A stretch of 64,000 nt of DNA from Glandiceps talaboti. Its lineage: Eukaryota > Hemichordata > Enteropneusta > Spengelidae. Below the pieces are notes generated by a model, which ran no database searches, was not told the DNA's origin, and saw only the letters and a list, made by a program, of their open reading frames with translations. Positions within the stretch are counted from its first letter, which is position 1. Each line of letters begins with the position of its first letter. The position numbers and the translations under genes are program-made. The stretch lies in the NCBI RefSeq assembly GCF_964340395.1, contig NC_135549.1, positions 29,152,095 through 29,216,094 of the forward strand. The letters run 5' to 3'. This document shows, piece after piece, positions 49,518 to 63,632 of this stretch.

Positions 49518-52500
49518 ATGGCATCCTCATCACCAACTTTCACTGTACTCAGCCTGTTTCTGGTCTGTTTGGCAGTACACCAAGTTTGGAGTTGTTCATG
49601 TATGCCAAGTCATACCCAGGACCAATACTGCAGGGCGGATTTTGGTAAGTGTTGCTGGGGTTTTTTCTCTTTATATTTTGAGCCTTTCAGATTTATACAA
49701 AGATTATCATTATACTAGTCACATTAAAGTGATCATATAAATCCCTTCACAAGAAAAAAAATAATAATATGGCTTTAATAAGAACTTCAGAATGTACAAT
49801 TTCTTCACACCTGGAAGTATTTGAATCTCTTAAGTTTTAGCTGTTGAAGAATGGAACTGTTTATTGAATACAGGCAGTAGCTAGTACACAGTTATGTCTA
49901 ATAGCAAACTTTTCCTAGAATTGGAATTAATTATGCTGTTCAAAGTAATAGTACCTATTTCCTCACAATAGTCAGATCCATTCATATATATAAACATAGG
50001 AATGAACCATATTAGGACATAAAATTGGGATTCTTCCAGTTTCAAGAGCATGTGCTTCTTTTTTGCACCAGCTTAAATTGTTGACAAAACTATACAACTG
50101 ACTCAAGATAAGAGACAAGATTAACTTAAATCAGTAGGTAAATAGTTATATAACATATAGGTTGAGAGAGATTTGAGAGATTTGATTTGTTCATAGGTTA
50201 GGTACTGATTAGCTAAAGAAGAGCTCAGAGTCCATGACTGGTTCAATGTTATGCATTTTTAATGTTATCTCTATCTCTAAAGAAGCACTGCTTTTTATCA
50301 ACAAAGGTATCCCCAAGGCCAAAACATTTGAATAAACTATAAAACCTGCATAAATTACACTCTAATACATTACATTATGGTACTTTACATTATACTGAGT
50401 TTATGAGCAATGGGGGGGGGGGGGGGGGGGGGGGGGTTATTTTCTTTTTACACATTTTGAAAAATGGAAATACAGAAAACAATTGGGAAGAGAGTGTTTG
50501 CATGAGAACAATAACAATATGTTTAAATGTAGTCATGCTTTGCAGACAGAGTAAGTGGGAGTCCCTCTCCTCCTCTTCTTAAGTGTTTAAGTAGTCTTGA
50601 TGTTAACGTGGTCTGTGAGTGGAGATGTAAATCATAACAATACCGGTAGTCAGAATTGTGTTTTGCACACCACCTGCAAGCAGGACTAGAGTTAAGATTG
50701 AAAAGATATACACAACACAAAAGCTGTATTATACGGGACTATACTTATTATAATCTTGTACATAACCTAAGATTTTAACTACACAACAAATTTGGTTTAC
50801 AGAATCTGGATTGTCTTATTATAAACTCCTGAAAATTGCAAAGGTTGTGAACTTTTTCAACAAGTGCAGGGTACCGAGGCTTTTTTATTTCACTTTGTTT
50901 ATCAAACAATATATTAAAACTGACCTTCAAACTTTAACAGTTTCCTGTCAATTTCCTGCTGATACCATATTATTCAAACCTGAGACTATATTTAGAGCTA
51001 GACATTAATTTTTAGATCCACAACAACTATTTAACTGTATGCCCCTAATGACCTATGAACCCTGTCTAACCAGACTATAAAGTTTGACCCAAATGTCTGA
51101 GTGAAAGTTTTATGGCATCTGCAAATATTTTGGCTGTTTTCAAATACTTAAATCAGACTTTAGTTAGATGTAGTAGATTCTAGATTTACCCATGGTATCC
51201 AATCTAGAAATCTTGAGATGTAAATCAATGCCTTGGATAGCACTAAACTAACAAAATCCATGCTTCCAAAACATGCATGTATTCTATAGATATTATATGT
51301 TGTATCTACTTCTTGAAGACAATGACAAAATTTAATTATTTACTAGAAAATCATATATGTGGACCAGGGTCAAGAAAAGGACGAGGTAAAATGATTTTTT
51401 TTAGACGATGTAAAAATTCTCCGGAAAGAACAGTCCATTCATTAAAGTTCCAACATTACTGGCATCGTTATCATTTTGCAAGCTAGTATATTAAATTCAA
51501 TTTTAGCCAATGACTACATTTTAAAATGACTTTTATTTTCATCCATCTGGTCGACAGTTTAGGAGATGTCTGCAATACCCATCCCACCAAAGTGCCATGA
51601 AAAATGTGTTTTAATTGAATTGAATAGATTTATCTTCAATCCTGTTGCTACAGTTAAGATAGAAAAGAAGTACACAACACAGAAGCTGTATTCTACGAGA
51701 CTATATTTGTAATAATCTTGTACATAACCTAAGATTTTAACTACACAAGTTTGGTTTATAGAATCTGCATTGCCAGTTCAACTCTGGAATGGATAAACTT
51801 TACCACACACAGATCATAGATGTCAGTGAAGGTTATTGGAGGAATGGAATGATGTCATAAAAAGTATAAAATCTTAACCTTTGACATGGATAACAATTTA
51901 TTATCATTTTCCAAGGAAACACTACAAAAGAAGCTGTGTAGTATAGTAGTAGTAAGAACTTTGGTTTTTTTTAAAAGGTTTAGTTGCATAAACAATTCTG
52001 CAAACATTAAAAGAAATAAATATGCAAAAGTTTTTCAAAAAGTTTTTTTCCCCGTAACTTGTAAGAATATTTTCACAATACTATCTCTGATCTCACAGAT
52101 CATATGTTCATGTGACTACTAGTGCAGTATAAAGGACGCTACAAGTGTAGCCTTGAGGCTTGACTACTGTATATGAATGGACTGGCTTGACAGCTATCTA
52201 CTAGACTATGCAGCAAATGTCATTTTCAAGCCAAGTCCTAAGACTGACAGATCAGCTGTTGTAGGCACGGTCTAATCTCCCTTTCCCCAAACTATTCGGG
52301 CTTAGACAGCCCGGACTGATGATGTCATTTCAGTCTAGCCATTTCAGTCCCTTTAGCCCAGCTACCACACTAAATTCCCTACTGCAAGCACTATGCTAGT
52401 CTGTAACATAAGATGTACCATGTCACCGTATCTGTCATCAGCATGCACACTTTTACACACTGGTTTACGTAGTCATGTAACTTACTAACTTACGGTACAA

Positions 52501-55500
52501 TCTAGCGGTACCCTTGTGTGATGATAATCCTTGTTGGGTGTTTACACAGTATAGAAGTAGAATTCGAAGGAGACGCTATTGTATATATTTGGTGTATTAT
52601 TATCCAAGTCAGCAGCAAACTTAGTTCACACTAGTCCAAAAAGGTGTGTAATAGACAGTCAGCAAGTATCTAAGGAAACCATTCCTACATTTCACAAACA
52701 AATAGTTGTTTTGTTGTCTAGACAAGACAAGTAGATGTCTAGAAAATCAAACATAGTTTGGTAGCCATGGTTTCCTGTTGTTGCAAAGAAGTCAAGTGTT
52801 TTGAAATCTGTATCCTTCAAAAAAAAAAATCTGTTTTGGAGCAAAATTAGTCAAGCGGCAAACTTAGTTGGAATCTCACACTGTTTTTGTTTGTATACCC
52901 ATTGACTACAGAATTGCCTTGAAGACTTGATCCAAGCACACAAACACAGACTCTCATTAAATGTCGAATAACCTATCGCTAAGCTCAGAAACCTAAAACA
53001 GTGAAACCATATACAATGTGTTTAGTTTCTCATATAAAATTTCATTCTACCACAGCAACCATGGAGTGACTTGTCCGTGGGCTGAATGGCTAGCTTAGTA
53101 TTGTCTGCATTCTATGTTCAAAATTGCCAAACTCTGGCTGTGTTTGTTTAAAAATTAACCAGTTCTGTATGCATGAAGGGTGATGCTTAGTTTGATCACA
53201 CTGAAGTATGCAGGTTTTCCCCTGGGTACTCAAGTAAAACTCTGTTTAACACTAGAACACCACTCAGTACCATTCAACAATTTCTAAATTTATTTAGACC
53301 TATAATATTAAGATTCTTATTATTGCACGTCAAACACTAACAAAGAGACTACACTGTGATTGTTATGGTTAGGGGTTAGGGAACAATTGTGATAAAGTTT
53401 TAGTGATGGATGGGGTCAAACTTTTAAAAATAATATTTGAAGTCGTTTTGTTGCCTTGCAGTAATTCGTGCCAAAGTAGTCGATAGCAGACTGATCTATG
53501 AAGACCCTCCAAGACCTCCAACTCCTGCCAAACCAACTGATTTACCAGAAGTCGACACAGATGCTGCTTGGACCACAGAGGCGAGTGATGACACAGTAAC
53601 AAACAAACAAGTAACAGTGGAGGAGGAGGAGAAGGAAGAAGAGATGGAGGAGGGAGAGAAAGAAGTGGAAGAGGAAAAAGAGATAGAGGAAGAGAAGGAG
53701 GTGGAAAAAGATTTCAATAATGAGATTTTTAACATCATTCCAGAAAGATTACGGAGATCAATACTGCCTCTGCCCCCTTATGAGGAAGTTAAAGAAGAAC
53801 TGGAAATTTTGGAAGAAAGAATGCCGATTGCAAAGGAGTGGAAGGTTAGAGTCAGTAGAGTATTCAAGGGACAGGATTTCATTGATGAAAGAACAACTGT
53901 GGAACTTCTCACGGCACCAATGGACTCACTTTGTGGGATCACCTATCTGAGTAAAGGAATACAGTATGTTTTCAGTGGTAAGTTTGGCTCACTCACACCT
54001 TGCTAACCCAGAGAATTGGCTATCAGTTTGGCTCACTCAAACCCAGCTAATCCAGAGTTCACTGCTTTGGGTGAGGAATAATATGATGTGCCAGAAAGCC
54101 AAGTCACTGGGCTAATAGTAACTCACTATGAGTTGGGGTAGTCTTATCACTGCACCATATGTTACACAAACCAAGGTCAATGAACAAGACAGCACATTGC
54201 CCCCCCCCCCCCCCCCCCCCCAATACAAATGTATATTTTAGTCTGTGAACACAGTCAGTTGACAGCATCAAGTCTAGATATGCCCTTTGTACAGCTACAC
54301 GCCCACTTCTTTGTGTCTAGGTGTTGAAAAGAAACAAATGCTCCATTTCAAAAGGACTTTTGACTCTGACGACAACATACGTAGGGTGTTGGAAACTTTG
54401 TCTTCAGGACACACGTGTATAGTGTATCGTATTTACAACACAAGACATCACACAAACGCAGCCTGTTAGTAGCGGTTTCCTGTTGGCAAAACTCCATCAG
54501 ATTGTACTGTGCGTGCTGTCTTCCCTCCCACACACTATATATCGTACGATGTAACTAATAAACATGAGACTGATTGTCATACAAGAGAGTATTTCCTGCC
54601 ATGTTTAACAGCTCACTTTCTATGGGTCACCAGTCATTCAAGATAGGTCAAGCAATCTGTCTATTATAATACGTACCACTCATGTTCTGCCAAACTCCTC
54701 TACAGTCCTTTCTATAAAACCATTTTTTTCCCAAAGAATACTTTTGATATAATAGACCAGTTTTCTTGTCAATGATACACTTTCTGATTACATAACTTCG
54801 TTTCTTTGGGTTTATTTCTTATCATCAGCAGTTTGGCATATATACCCATGGAAAAGTAAGGAAGCCCTACCCAATACTGAAACTACGAGTGCAAGTTTGA
54901 AATGATTGTTCCAATCAAATATAAGCACACACGCTCTTTAGTTTCTAGAATGTCGACGATGTAATACTACCCTAAAAGTGTTAGGTATTATAGAGTTAAT
55001 GACTGGAAGTAGCTATGATATAGTAAATATCTTCAGATCCCAACTTCAGATTCAAACCCAAAGGATAGCTAAGCTGTTTAAGTTCCCAGGGTCACATGTA
55101 GTCGGGGATAAATTTCTACGAGTCCCAACAGTTAGTACGTCACTGGAAAAAAGAGTTTATTATCTCATATTTCCGTCAATTTTTAAGATTAAAAAATTAA
55201 ATTCGCTCACCATCCATTTCCGCTTGGAAATCGATTGAAAGATACTTTAAAGAGAAAGTAATAATGGACCTTTTGAGGTTCATTGGATGATGATAATTAA
55301 TGATAATGATGATAATTAATGATAATAAATGATATCAAATGCCAAATTATCTGCTTTAAAGTCATGTTCTCATGTCCCGTATTGGAAGGATAGAGTTCTG
55401 ACAATTTAATTGGTGATTAACATGAAATTTAGTTATTAGCATTACATATGCATATAATTACTGATAATTTTAAAAAGATGTCTGTGTCAGTGTCAAATAA

Positions 55501-56811
55501 TCACATATAACATGAAATACTGAGACTCGGAAATTGGTTTTAAATTAAATATTAATCTGACAGTGTATATGCTAAGAGAAAGGGGGGGGGGGGTGGGGGT
55601 GGTCTGTGGGGATGGGGTAATTAGCAATGTTTACCAGATAGCTATCACAATTAGTATTTGGTGTGGGAGCCGCCGGGTAAAATAACTGTAAAGTCTGCCC
55701 ATTCTCGGACATAATATATTTTAACTAAAAGTTTTATCGATTCAGACTAAATTATTTTATAATGATTTAGAGTCAGGCGTAAAGTCTTCTAATATTTTGC
55801 TCATCAACAATGTAAAGTATTTTACAATTTTTATTCTGTCTTTTAAAAAAAAACCCACAGGTCGTTACTATGACAACATATTAAGGATCAATTCATGTGG
55901 ACTTCTTGAGGACTATCACAAAATGTCATCCAGACAGAAACAAGGCCTTAAAGGTGGCTACACAGAAGGATGTGCAGAATGCAGGGTGAGTAGGACAATG
56001 TTCTGGTAGCAAGAATCCTTGTAGATTTCAAGGCATTTCACACCTACTGTGAATGGGAAGAACGAAGGATGGGATGAATGTCAGACATGAAAACAACTAA
56101 CTTGAGTTTCTCGTTCATGCTCTTCTAAACCAGCTATCATCTAGGGTCATCAAAAGTCTTTTCTTGTTCCTGCTCTTCTAAACCAGCTATCTGTGATGAT
56201 CATACTACTGATACTACAGTTGATATGCGAAGTCAAGCAGCCTACACAATTATTTTATGTTTTCATCTTCACTAACAGCTTTACATTTTAGACAAGGTAA
56301 AGACAATTGATAGCACAGACACATAATTGCAACTTTTGACAATACAGGGAATTTTGTTTGCGCATACATTTTCAATTAGATGAGATATCAAGTTCAGTGA
56401 GTTCGGTTGAAAAGTTTTATGTTACGATAAAGACACCCCAGATAGACCAATTTTACCTATAGTAATAGTAGTAATCATTTTATCATTTAGGGTCATCAAA
56501 AGTCTCTCCCCTCCGACTTAGTTTATTTTGATATAACCAAATGTTTTTTCTCCATTGAAATAAATACCTGTTGGATTGACTAATTTGTCACAACTGTTTA
56601 TCTAAATATCTTTCTTTCTTTCCCCTTTTCCCAGATTATACCCTGCTTTAGTTTCCCATGCCGGGAGAGTAATGACTCCTGCCCTTGGTATCCATTCCAG
56701 GATACAGATTGTGAAAGTCAATTCTCTCGGTGTCTTCGCAAGAAAAGTGGAAAGTGCGGTTGGCATAGCAACAAACAAATGGCTAAATGTCAGGCTAGCA
56801 AGAGCAGCTAA
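49518..56811 (+). CDS. TIMP: TIMP metalloproteinase inhibitor, complete, with acidic AB-loop insertion
   Basis: Exons are 49518-49644, 53462-53977, 55861-55985 and 56635-56811 (945 bases, 314 residues). Borders are GT-AG in phases 1, 1 and 0. A signal peptide (1-25) leaves mature Cys26-Ser-Cys28, the N-terminal Cys-X-Cys that in TIMPs chelates the zinc of matrix metalloproteinases. VIRAKVVDSRL (43-53) is strand A, EWKVRVSRVFKG (from 168) is strand B, and SLCGITYL and YVFSGRYYDN complete the N-domain. Exon 4 gives the C-domain IPCFSFPC, SCPWYPFQD, FSRCLRKKSGKCGW. Typical TIMPs have about 210 residues; the extra length is nearly all between strands A and B (residues 54-167). That loop holds a Pro-rich part, a Glu-rich run (96-126) and RLRR (138-141). 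It sits antisense within synapsin. TIMP identity is secure; inhibitory specificity is not predictable. Confidence 0.93.
50412..50436. repeat. G homopolymer run in TIMP intron 1
   Basis: About 25 consecutive G. A comparable C-run (about 20) lies in TIMP intron 2 at 54200-54220. Confidence 0.9.
50690..51790 (+). repeat. Pair of about 125-bp direct repeats in TIMP intron 1
   Basis: 50690-50815 and 51652-51775 share GTTAAGAT-GAAAAGA, ACACAACACA-AAGCTGTATT, AATCTTGTACATAACCTAAG and ATTTTAACTACACAA. They are about 965 bases apart and about 90% alike. Confidence 0.85.
53620..53757 (+). other. Glu-rich AB-loop insert and RLRR site of the first TIMP
   Basis: Residues 96-126 are almost all Glu, Lys and Val (VEEEEKEEEMEEGEKEV...), followed by FNNEIFNIIPE and RLRR/S at 53746-53757. 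The frame is unbroken and in phase with both flanking TIMP strands, so it is part of the exon and not an intron. Confidence 0.85.
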
Positions 56812-57706
56812 TAAGGCAGATCACAGAAGATCATACATTGTACACAGATGGAAATGACTTTATACATACCATGAAGTTTTATCAACTTGTTGGATTTTTT
56901 TTTTCAATACTATTTACAGCCCTACCCAGTCACTAAATCTTCTCATATATTTTTCGTCATCATCATTTTTTGTACTAAAATATCAATTAAAATTGTCGCA
57001 GAAATTTATTAAAGATGTAATTTATTTTCATGATATATTAAATGATTTAAAACTGTATTACCCACACACTACAGAGTAGTTTGCATACTGTTTGCAAAAA
57101 ATATGTTTATGTTATAAAAAATACAGGCGTATTCAGTTTGAAATGTTTTCACTGCCAATACTGTAGAATTAAAAGAAAGAGTAGAGTGCTAATTTTCTTC
57201 CAAAAATTTTGATTTGGTTCATTTTTTTATGAAAAGACTGAAACTAATATAAAGATTACATAAATGTATGTTGTAGAGACTTGAATATAATGATGAAAAA
57301 AAGAGCCATTTCTCCGTTTTGTTTTGTTTTCTGTTTTTCTGACTAAGCGCCACCACTCTATTTGCTATCCTATCTGCCATTTTGATTGTTTTCAATCAAA
57401 TTTTCACTCCATCCAGCAAGTCTACAATGACAGCTGTATCATACTGGTTTCAAATGGCATTCCTGTATAGACCGATATTGGACGAATACATAATGAGATA
57501 TATTTAAATCATGCCATCAACTCACATGCTGAATCAACAATTAGGTGTTGTCATGGAAATGTGACCTCACTCTAATTACATGTTATATTCTATTCAAATG
57601 TTACTTATATTTTGTACACGTTATATCTGTCATCGTATACATTTTTTTATATAAAGGTCAATATCAAAACATCAAAAACAGATGTCAGTATTTCATCCAG
57701 CTTTTC

Positions 57707-57712
57707 AATAAA
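57707..57712 (+). terminator. Candidate polyadenylation signal of the first TIMP
   Basis: AATAAA in TTTTCAATAAAGACAAG is about 895 bases after the stop. No closer canonical AATAAA was noticed. Confidence 0.4.
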
Positions 57713-58329
57713 GACAAGTTTCAGAACAATTTAACAGTATAGCAAATAGTGATACCCAAGAAATGTTCATTTTGATATAAACAAACACTTTGTACCTCGT
57801 TGTTTTGAATACTTTGAGAAAAAAATTGACTGCATGGATATGTTATAAATCTACAGTGATTATACAAAGTCACTGAACTTGGTCTGTGACCATCAGTTTT
57901 ATGGATGGAGAATCTGTTTGGCTTTCCCAAGGATAAAACAAAAAGAAACTAAACTGATGTGTTTTGAGAGATAGTGAAGACACACACAGACAGACAGACA
58001 TTATTGTCACAACACCTTCCCTTATGGGAGGTAAACAGACCAGAAGGACCTATAAGCATAGTGTTTAGGCTGACTGCTTCCTATAGTTTAGTGACATTCA
58101 TGCACCATTGTACAGAATTATGAAAAAACTCTCAACTAGAAATATTTCATATTTCATTATCTTCTGATAATTCACATTGATTATGTAGTATTTACAATTC
58201 TCATTTCCAAGACTGATATTGTTTTGGTTGATGATGTAATCTTTTCTGTATATCTGAATGAAATATAAAATGAATATTAAACGTTCTATAAATTTTAGAA
58301 AACTGAATGTTCTTTTGTGATTTGTTTAA

Positions 58330-58600
58330 GTCATGTATGGGGGGGGGGGGGGGTGGTCCAGGGGTCCTCACAATATGACAGGACTGTGCTGCCCCCTGAG
58401 GCCATTTACAACTATGGGCTTCCATTCCATTGGGGGCTGACAGGACTCAGTGCTGCTCCCTGAGGCCATTTACAACTACATGTATACTTCCATTCAATTG
58501 GGGGCGACAGGGCTGTGGTGCCCCGTAAGCCATTTACAACTATGGGCTTCCATTCCATTGGGGCGACAGGACTGTGCTGCCCCCTCCCCTATGCATGCTC
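58330..58600 (+). repeat. About 65-bp tandem repeat after a G-run
   Basis: GGACTGTGCTGCCCCCTGAG followed by GCCATTTACAACTATGGGCTTCC and ATTGGGGGC-GACAG recurs three to four times. Diverged pieces (GGACTGTGCTGCCCCTCCCC, TTTACAACTACAG) reappear at 59690-59840. Confidence 0.8.
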
Positions 58601-61600
58601 ATTGGTTCAAATGTGTTTATAGTTCCTATTATTGTCTTGTAAATTGTGACTGTGTGGCCAAACACATGAGAAGGCAGGTAGACTGTAAAGTGATTCATGG
58701 AGTGGCACTCTGTGAGCGATCTGTTTAGAATGGTTGGTATATAAAATGTAACTGGCTGAATTAGTGTGGTGACCATTGGCCACATTAGACAATTGAAAAA
58801 CTCTCTATTTTGATAAGGTATATCATGGAAAATGTGACAAGGCTGTTGTAAGGTGGCTGCAGCTGTAAGCAAGTGGCTACCTTATTTATGTTTGTCCATT
58901 TACTATATGCAAATGTTTGATTGTGTTACTGAAAATCTTTGAAGCATGACATGATACTCAATATTGTGTGTGTGATCAGATATTTGAATTGTGGTCATAG
59001 ATTATTATAACACTTTTTGAGCATGTGTGAAATGTTCCGTGTAAGTGTATGATGAAAGACACCTGTCAGTTTGGGAGTAAAATTGTGAAAAACGTTGACA
59101 AAGCAGGAGAAATGAGTATTTTTTTTCTCTCTCAATTTTTTCAGGCCACTGTATGCATTGTCATTTTGATGTTTCTATATCATTTTTCACTTTTGTGGAA
59201 GTAAATATACGTCTGTGAAATCACTTTGCAAACATACATGATACTATTTTCCACTATTCTTCTTTTCTTTCAGGTTTGTGAACTTTTATAAAAAATATTC
59301 CTAAAACCATATATGAAACCTCAACCATTATTTACAACTTGAACTACAGGACTGTGCCAGATCCTGTATTTACAATTTGATTTGATAAAAAGTCAGCATG
59401 TCCTTTGCTCTACATTAAAACTTTATTATGGAAGGATCGACGCAGACATTTCAACCTTGCAGAGGTGATCTTCTTTAGGTCTAAAAACAATAATAAAATA
59501 AACGAAATGAAACTAAGTAAAATAAACAAAACCATCAACATCCCCTGTGAGATTGAAAAGTCCGTCTGTAATAAAGTTTTGATGTAAACTAAAGTTTTGA
59601 TGTAAACTAAAGGACATCTTGCAAAAAATTGGCTCATTGTTGGGGTTAGACTAACATCAGTTTTCACAACAAACCTATTTACAACTATAGTTCCAAGGGG
59701 GTGGAGGGACTATAACAGGACTGTGCTGCCCCTCCCCTATTTCCAACTACAGGATTCCATTCTATAGGAAGCTATGTAACAACTGTGTGCTCCCTCCCCT
59801 ATATTTACAACTACAGACCCCCCCCCCCCTCCCCTTATGCATCATTTTTATGTTCTAACATTTTGGTGAGGTACAGCATGACATTGCTATAAATTTACAC
59901 ATACTCCCTCCAATATGCACACCTATTCTGCTGATCGAGTGACTACAATTCTCTCTGTACAACTGTAGGTTCTATTCTGTTGGGGGACACAACAACATGT
60001 AAACTGCAACCAACAGAATTTCTCAGTTGAAGCTATATTCTCATTATCATTGTATAATCAGTAAAGGGAAATGTAAAACATCTGATAACATCTATTGTGG
60101 TTATAACACACAGTCAAATATTTTTTCAAACTGAAAGATTTGAGTAATATGATGCAATCCCCTCTAACATCTCCCAAATATTTGTATAACTAATTATTGT
60201 AAACGCTAAATTATGCAGGTGTTTGATGTAGTGATTCAGGCACAGGGACATTGCTTTACATTGTTGGTTTCCACTGAAATATCAGACGAATCCTGCTACT
60301 ACAAATGTATCAATACACTCTATACTATAGTATAAAACAAACTTCTTTCTGTAAAGGTAGGGTAAATCTATGCAAGTCAAAATGTTACTACATTTCGCCT
60401 GTAGACAACGACAACAGCAAACTAAGAAGTACTATGTGTCCCTATGGATTCATGTATTGACTTCCAATAGCTGCCTAATTCCAAGACAATAATAACAATA
60501 TCACTCTGTATTGCAAACTTTACGTCCTCTCACACTGAAGTCTTCCATCACTTTATAATCTGTGACCACTTACAGTGCTGTAAGTGTGGTTTTGGCACTT
60601 GTCCACTTTTTGCTATGATAGTCTGGGACTTCATATAAATGAGACACATTTGTAAACAGTGTCTCTACTTACAGGGTGCAGGCATACCAAAAGAATGTCA
60701 CAGACTAAGTACACTGGTCATGGTATATTGGTCTGTGAAGTGATACGATACTGGTCATGGCGTATTGGCCCATTTATAGGAAACGTGTGGGCCATATATA
60801 TAGTCTGTGTCTGAGACATTAAAAGTAATGTAACCATGCAAAAATACTTGCGTAACATACCAATGTGTTTATTTCTACAGTTGACTTCACCTCAATCTGG
60901 ACATCTTCCAGAATACATAGTTTACATGTAACAGACTTCTGTTCTCTTCTTTATGATTGAGAGGTTTATTTAGTCTAGCTCTAACCGTGGTATCAAAGCA
61001 TTCCTTTACAAAAAGAAATCTTGTGAGATTTGCTACCAGGGGTAGCACTAGACTAGGTTTCCTACGCTGAAAAAAAAGTGTTATGGGTTGGAGGCACTCT
61101 TTCCAAGTTAATATTTTCATGTACATGCAGCTGCACTAGCTGCAACTAGAACGTTTAAAAAAAAAAAAAAAAATGTTTGTCAGGTACAATGAGTTACTCA
61201 CTGTAACTCATAATATGGTACACCTTGAACAGTATCACATCACATGTGGATAAGGCCTAACAAAAAAAGTTATGTGGTTCTGATTATGCTCAATTTTGTG
61301 TGTCACTGACCCCCCTATCTGTAAAACCAAAAACAGGCTAACCCCCTATCACTTCATTTCCAAGCTTTCCAAGACAGCACCAACATGTAAAAGGCAACTA
61401 CATAGGGTTGAAATATTTTTGAAATATAGTTTGATAGGATCTTGACGGTATTTAAGAAGGGAAGAGCTTGAGACTGGGATATGTCCACCTCATGTGGGGG
61501 TTCCGGGGTGGAGGATTTTTACTCTTAAAGCCAATTAAATATTTACTATAGGCTATTCAGACCCTTTCAAGCAATAACTTAATCCATGCTTTACAAGACA

Positions 61601-62282
61601 GCACCATCATGTATCAGAAACTATTTTTTATAACTTACATAGGGTTGAAATATGTACTTAAAAAGTTAAACAGCATCATCATATACATGTAGATGTAGTG
61701 AAGGTCAGCACATCTAATGGTAGTATCATTGGTAGGGGAGATTTGGAGATTAAGGCAATTTTAGACTATCTTGGCAAACATTACACATCTTGAAAAGACA
61801 ATATCATCTCAAATTAGAATAGGGTGAAAATATTTAAGAAAAGTTTAATACCATTATGACAGTAAAAAGGTTGTTGGTGCATCTGATTGTTGGTTGAATG
61901 CATGAGTGACCTCTGGGGGTGAGGGAGTCCTTGGGGGTTTCCCCAGCCAGATCTTCAGTTTTTTGCTTCTATTAAGGCAATGTTTAGGTTATTCGTAGCC
62001 TTTGAGGTAAAATTTCCAAGCTTTGAAAAGCTAATGTAAATGTGAATTTTAAATGAGTTTCCCATGTCACATAAAAATGGGCCCGCAACATTGGTATAGG
62101 GGCATTAATGTTGTATGTATAGTAAAGTCACCAGTATGTTAGAGAACTTTAGGTGGTCATACCTACATGTAGTGTATAATAGAGAAACTGGAATCTGATG
62201 AGATGTGATGATTTGTAGTGTCCAAACTAGAAAGTATATTATCCCTTCTGACAAGTTCATAGTGATGAGTAGAACAGGTTAG

Positions 62283-62730
62283 ATTAACTTCTTTTATAAA
62301 CTATCTATGAGTATGAAGATTACCATTACGAAACCTTCAAGTTCACTTTTGCCCCAAAGTGCAATATAAGTGAAGCATTGATTGTGAAACAGCCAAGCAT
62401 TTACATGACATGTTCTGTAACTAGTGTGGTAGCTAGGTAATACATGTATATGTATATGTATAGTTATGTTTGAACTAATAAGTAATATTAAAGAATTCAT
62501 GTAAGAACCCGGGACAAGAACAAATATTTACATGTACCACATTTCAGACAAGGCTGATGATGCCATTGTAGAAAAAGGATTTTTTTCTTCCATCACAGTC
62601 CAAAACACAATGGACCCCCCACCCCCCATCCACAATTTTCAAAACAGCATGATCCACCCCTACTGCCAATTTCAAAAACAGGGTGACACCCCCCCCCCTC
62701 CCCAGGTCGAAGAAACTGACCGGTCCCTTA
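62283..62730 (-). repeat. Dispersed repeat, copy B (reverse of 13972-14411)
   Basis: The reverse complement matches copy A from TTAAGGGACCGGTCAGTTTC through CTTGTCCCGG, AATATTACTTATTAGTTCAA and ACTAGTTACAGAACATGTCA to ATAGTTTATAAAAGAAGTTAA. Match ends coincide at both sides, defining the element limits. Confidence 0.85.
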
Positions 62731-63534
62731 ACATGTACAATGTCTAACTTATTGGTATTTGGCAATGTTCAGTGAAGGTCAGTGTCTGATAGGAAATGTC
62801 ATCCAGTTACAGCTAGTTGTAGCTATAAATATATTCTCTATGAATGAAAAGGACATCGTTGTCATAAACACCTTGAAATGATTAGTGGAATATAACAATA
62901 AAATAGTTGAGAAATCCCCCTTATTGCGAAACCTAAGTATCTCTCTATAAATGAAATGGCATGGAAAGGATATCATTACTTGACTGTCCTTTTGTTCAGA
63001 GTTGTGTACTACTTCCCTATTGCCTAGAAACTGGCAAATAATAAGTGTAATTCCCAGCACTGCTTTGTATACCTGCTGATTCATCCTATTTCTGTTATTG
63101 CAATTACTAGTATTGTCTTCCACAAATTGAAAACTTTGTATTTCCTCTTGTTTTTAAAGGACTGCAAATGAAATGAGGTACACATCCTGTTTGCATAACA
63201 AAAGAAGCCCTCAACTTTTTAATTAATATTCGTGATGTCATCATCATGAACTAGCTTAGCTCTTCCAGCCTCTGACTTCACCCCTACTGGACAAAGTGAA
63301 AGATTTCTTTATATGGCATCAAACTTGGAAACTGGTGATGATGAGAGAGCTGTACACTTGATATGGTGAAATAGTTTTGAATGAAAACTGTGACGCACAA
63401 CTAGGTCACATTGTTGTGTTGTGTTTTTTTGTGGCCGAGTGTAACCCACGTTGTGATTTTCACACCCAATCACCCGGAAGGTCAACATTACATGAGACAG
63501 CTGTTCTGTATTGGCAATAGTGCTCATTAGATGC

Positions 63535-63541
63535 TATATAA
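63535..63541 (+). promoter_or_regulatory. TATA box of the second TIMP gene
   Basis: TATATAA in GATGCTATATAAGTCC lies 98 bases upstream of the ATG at 63633, with a short 5' UTR expected from about 63565. Confidence 0.55.
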
Positions 63542-63632
63542 GTCCCAGACTCCTGAGTGATCTCATTAACAAGAACACCAGCCACTGACATTGATCCAGT
63601 GTTGTAAGACTAAAGAGAAGACATACGTAAAC

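Larger units (their letters stand above)
57720..63530. other. Intergenic stretch between the two TIMP genes (still synapsin intron)
   Basis: No exon is recognised. A (CAGA) patch with the foldback ACCTTCCCTTATGGGAGGT lies at 57985-58035. Repeat blocks lie at 58330-58600 and 59690-59840, and the inverted repeat copy B at 62283-62730. Confidence 0.5.

Noticed and set aside
52765-52800. RKPW-like minus-strand reading recalling the synapsin DKPWVF motif
   Set aside because: Neighbouring residues (RKPWLPNY) do not continue the synapsin sequence and no splice sites frame it.
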